From NCBI GenBank assembly GCA_963835495.1, contig CAWIFQ010000003.1:496001-560000 (forward strand): a stretch of DNA of 64,000 nt, read 5' to 3'. The DNA comes from Acaudatibacter sp963835495. GTDB lineage: Bacteria > Pseudomonadota > Alphaproteobacteria > Caulobacterales > Caulobacteraceae. Under the pieces are notes generated by a model. The model ran no database searches. It was not told the DNA's origin and was given only the letters and a program-made list of their open reading frames with translations. This document shows positions 62,944 through 64,000 of this stretch, in pieces. A program made the translations under genes and the position numbers. Each line of letters opens with the position of its first letter. Position 1 is the first letter of the stretch.

Positions 62944-63995
62944 TCGTGTCCGTGGCGGTGGTGCAGGTCCGGATAGTGCGGATGGGCGTGGACCAGCGGC
63001 CGGTGCCGGTGCCAGTGCGTGTGCGGCTCGCCCTTGGGGTCGCCCGGCGCATGCCGGTGCTGGTGATGGACGTCGTGGGTGTGGGCGTGCTCGTGCTCCA
63101 GGGCCTCGTGGGCGTGCTGATGGCTGTGGACCTCGGTCAGGTGCAGCCAGACGCCCAGCGCCATCAGCGCGGCGGCCAGCGCCAGCCACACGGTGACGTG
63201 GTCGCCGAACAGGGCCAGGCTGACTGCCGCGCCCACGAACGGCGCGGTCGAGAAGTAGGCCCCGGTCCGCGCGGTCCCCAGGTGGCGCAGCGCGACGATG
63301 AAGCACATCAGGCTGACGCCATAGCCGAACAGCCCGACCACGCCGGCCTCCGCCGCGGCGCCCCAGGGCGGCAGGCGGCTGCCCTGCGCCAGGCCGATGG
63401 CGACGTTGGCGGTCCCGGCGACCAGGCCCTTGATCGCGGCGATCTGCATCGGATCGGCCCCGCTGATCCGGCGGGTCAGGTTGTTGTCGATCCCCCAGGC
63501 GACGCAGGCGCCGGCGACCAGCGCCGCGCCGACGGGGAGGGCGCTCAGCGCTGCGCCGTTCCAGGCCAGCAGCATGGCGCCGGCCAGGATCGCGAACGCG
63601 CCCAGCAGCAGGCGGCGGTCGACGTTCTCGCGGAACACCACCCAGGCGATCGCCATCGTCGCCAGGCCTTCGAGATTGAGCAGCAGCGCCGCGCTCGAGG
63701 CCGGCGTCTGCGCCAGGCCCAGCATCAGCAGCACCGGCCCGACCCCGCCGCCGAATAGCACCGCCCCGGCCAGCCAAGGCAGGTCAGGGGCCCGGATCGG
63801 CGCTTCCTCGGCGACGAGCCGCAGCACGCGCCGCCCCAGCAGCACCGCGCCCAGCCCGAGGCCCGAGCCGAGATAGAGCAGCCCGGCCAGCAGCCACGGA
63901 CCCACCCCGCCCAGCAGCCACTTGGCCGCCGGCGTGCTGGCGCCGAACAGCGCCGCCGACAGCAGCGCCAGGCCGATCGCGGCCGACTTACGCAT
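62940..63995 (-). CDS. EamA/DMT-family transporter with histidine-rich C-terminal tail
   Basis: A 351-aa permease of the drug/metabolite transporter superfamily: ten hydrophobic segments in two five-helix halves, beginning SAAIGLALLSAALFGASTPA. After about residue 288 comes a tail of some 60 residues with a very high histidine content (HSHQHAHEALEHEHAHTHD and following), ending HHRHGHE. Such tails bind Zn, Ni, Co or Cu. A metal-related role, either transport or regulation, is inferred. The start at 63995 is 5 bp from the window edge, so its promoter is not visible. Confidence 0.85.
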   Translation of the reverse strand: MRKSAAIGLALLSAALFGASTPAAKWLLGGVGPWLLAGLLYLGSGLGLGAVLLGRRVLRLVAEEAPIRAPDLPWLAGAVLFGGGVGPVLLMLGLAQTPASSAALLLNLEGLATMAIAWVVFRENVDRRLLLGAFAILAGAMLLAWNGAALSALPVGAALVAGACVAWGIDNNLTRRISGADPMQIAAIKGLVAGTANVAIGLAQGSRLPPWGAAAEAGVVGLFGYGVSLMCFIVALRHLGTARTGAYFSTAPFVGAAVSLALFGDHVTVWLALAAALMALGVWLHLTEVHSHQHAHEALEHEHAHTHDVHHQHRHAPGDPKGEPHTHWHRHRPLVHAHPHYPDLHHRHGHE

Positions 63996-64000
63996 GACCT

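Noticed and set aside
58508..63052. Open frame of about 1500 codons on the minus strand
   Set aside because: It lies opposite ETF-QO, the TPR lipoprotein and ispE, all of which have clear motifs. High GC leaves few stops in the antisense frame, and its product has no domains.
1..64000. CRISPR arrays and prophage
   Set aside because: No regularly spaced direct repeats, Cas genes or phage structural genes were seen.

Overview
The window is GC-rich, densely coded alphaproteobacterial chromosome, most likely from Caulobacterales and close to Phenylobacterium or Caulobacter. The grounds are the gene order pcm-like / tolC / popZ / valS, two promoters that fit the Caulobacter housekeeping pattern (TTGAC, short spacer, GCTA-like), and the mix of a TonB receptor, BVMO, MaoC and acyl-CoA ligase genes. 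The species call is inference; no rRNA is present.

Layout. 0-7 kb: a lipocalin, then a three-gene leftward non-homologous end-joining operon (ligD, ku and a BRCT-TPR protein), an alpha/beta hydrolase and tam with a small partner. 7-16 kb: a TonB-dependent receptor facing a D-aminoacylase-type amidohydrolase operon across a strong hairpin, an AI-2E family permease, a DsbA-fold isomerase, small proteins and an MBL-fold hydrolase. 16-23.6 kb: an accessory region ending at the 3' end of tRNA-Cys. It holds a frame-broken gene between two diverged copies of a 56-bp repeat, an enoyl-CoA hydratase, an IS1595-type transposase, an AT-richer exported trypsin-like protease, a HEPN-motif protein and a modular protein with an RVPAGSGR linker. 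23.8-34 kb: pcm-like, tolC, popZ, valS, a quinol-type nitric oxide reductase and an acyl-CoA synthetase.

34-43.8 kb: a LprI-type inhibitor, a TIM-barrel protein, a divergent LysR / aldo-keto reductase pair, an RNA methyltransferase coupled to a second methyltransferase, a Glyoxalase_8-ClpN fusion, a hydrolase-OsmC fusion, an HSL-type hydrolase and a GNAT. 43.8-50 kb: acyl and xenobiotic metabolism (two MaoC proteins, acyl-CoA ligase, BVMO) and a Tat-signal aminotransferase. 50-64 kb: membrane proteins, a radical SAM protein, an RNase Z-like MBL, a lytic transglycosylase, a uracil-DNA glycosylase, an HpcH aldolase, ETF-QO, a TPR lipoprotein, ispE, rlmJ and an EamA transporter with a long His-rich tail.

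The oddest direct observation is that valS, an essential gene, is broken by about 14 single-base indels while its protein sequence stays recognisable throughout. popZ, the pcm-like gene and an acyl-CoA synthetase nearby carry one or two each, although norB and tolC beside them are intact. Consensus errors in the assembly are the likeliest cause. The best biological leads are the BRCT-TPR protein as a possible third NHEJ component and the cargo of the island beside tRNA-Cys.
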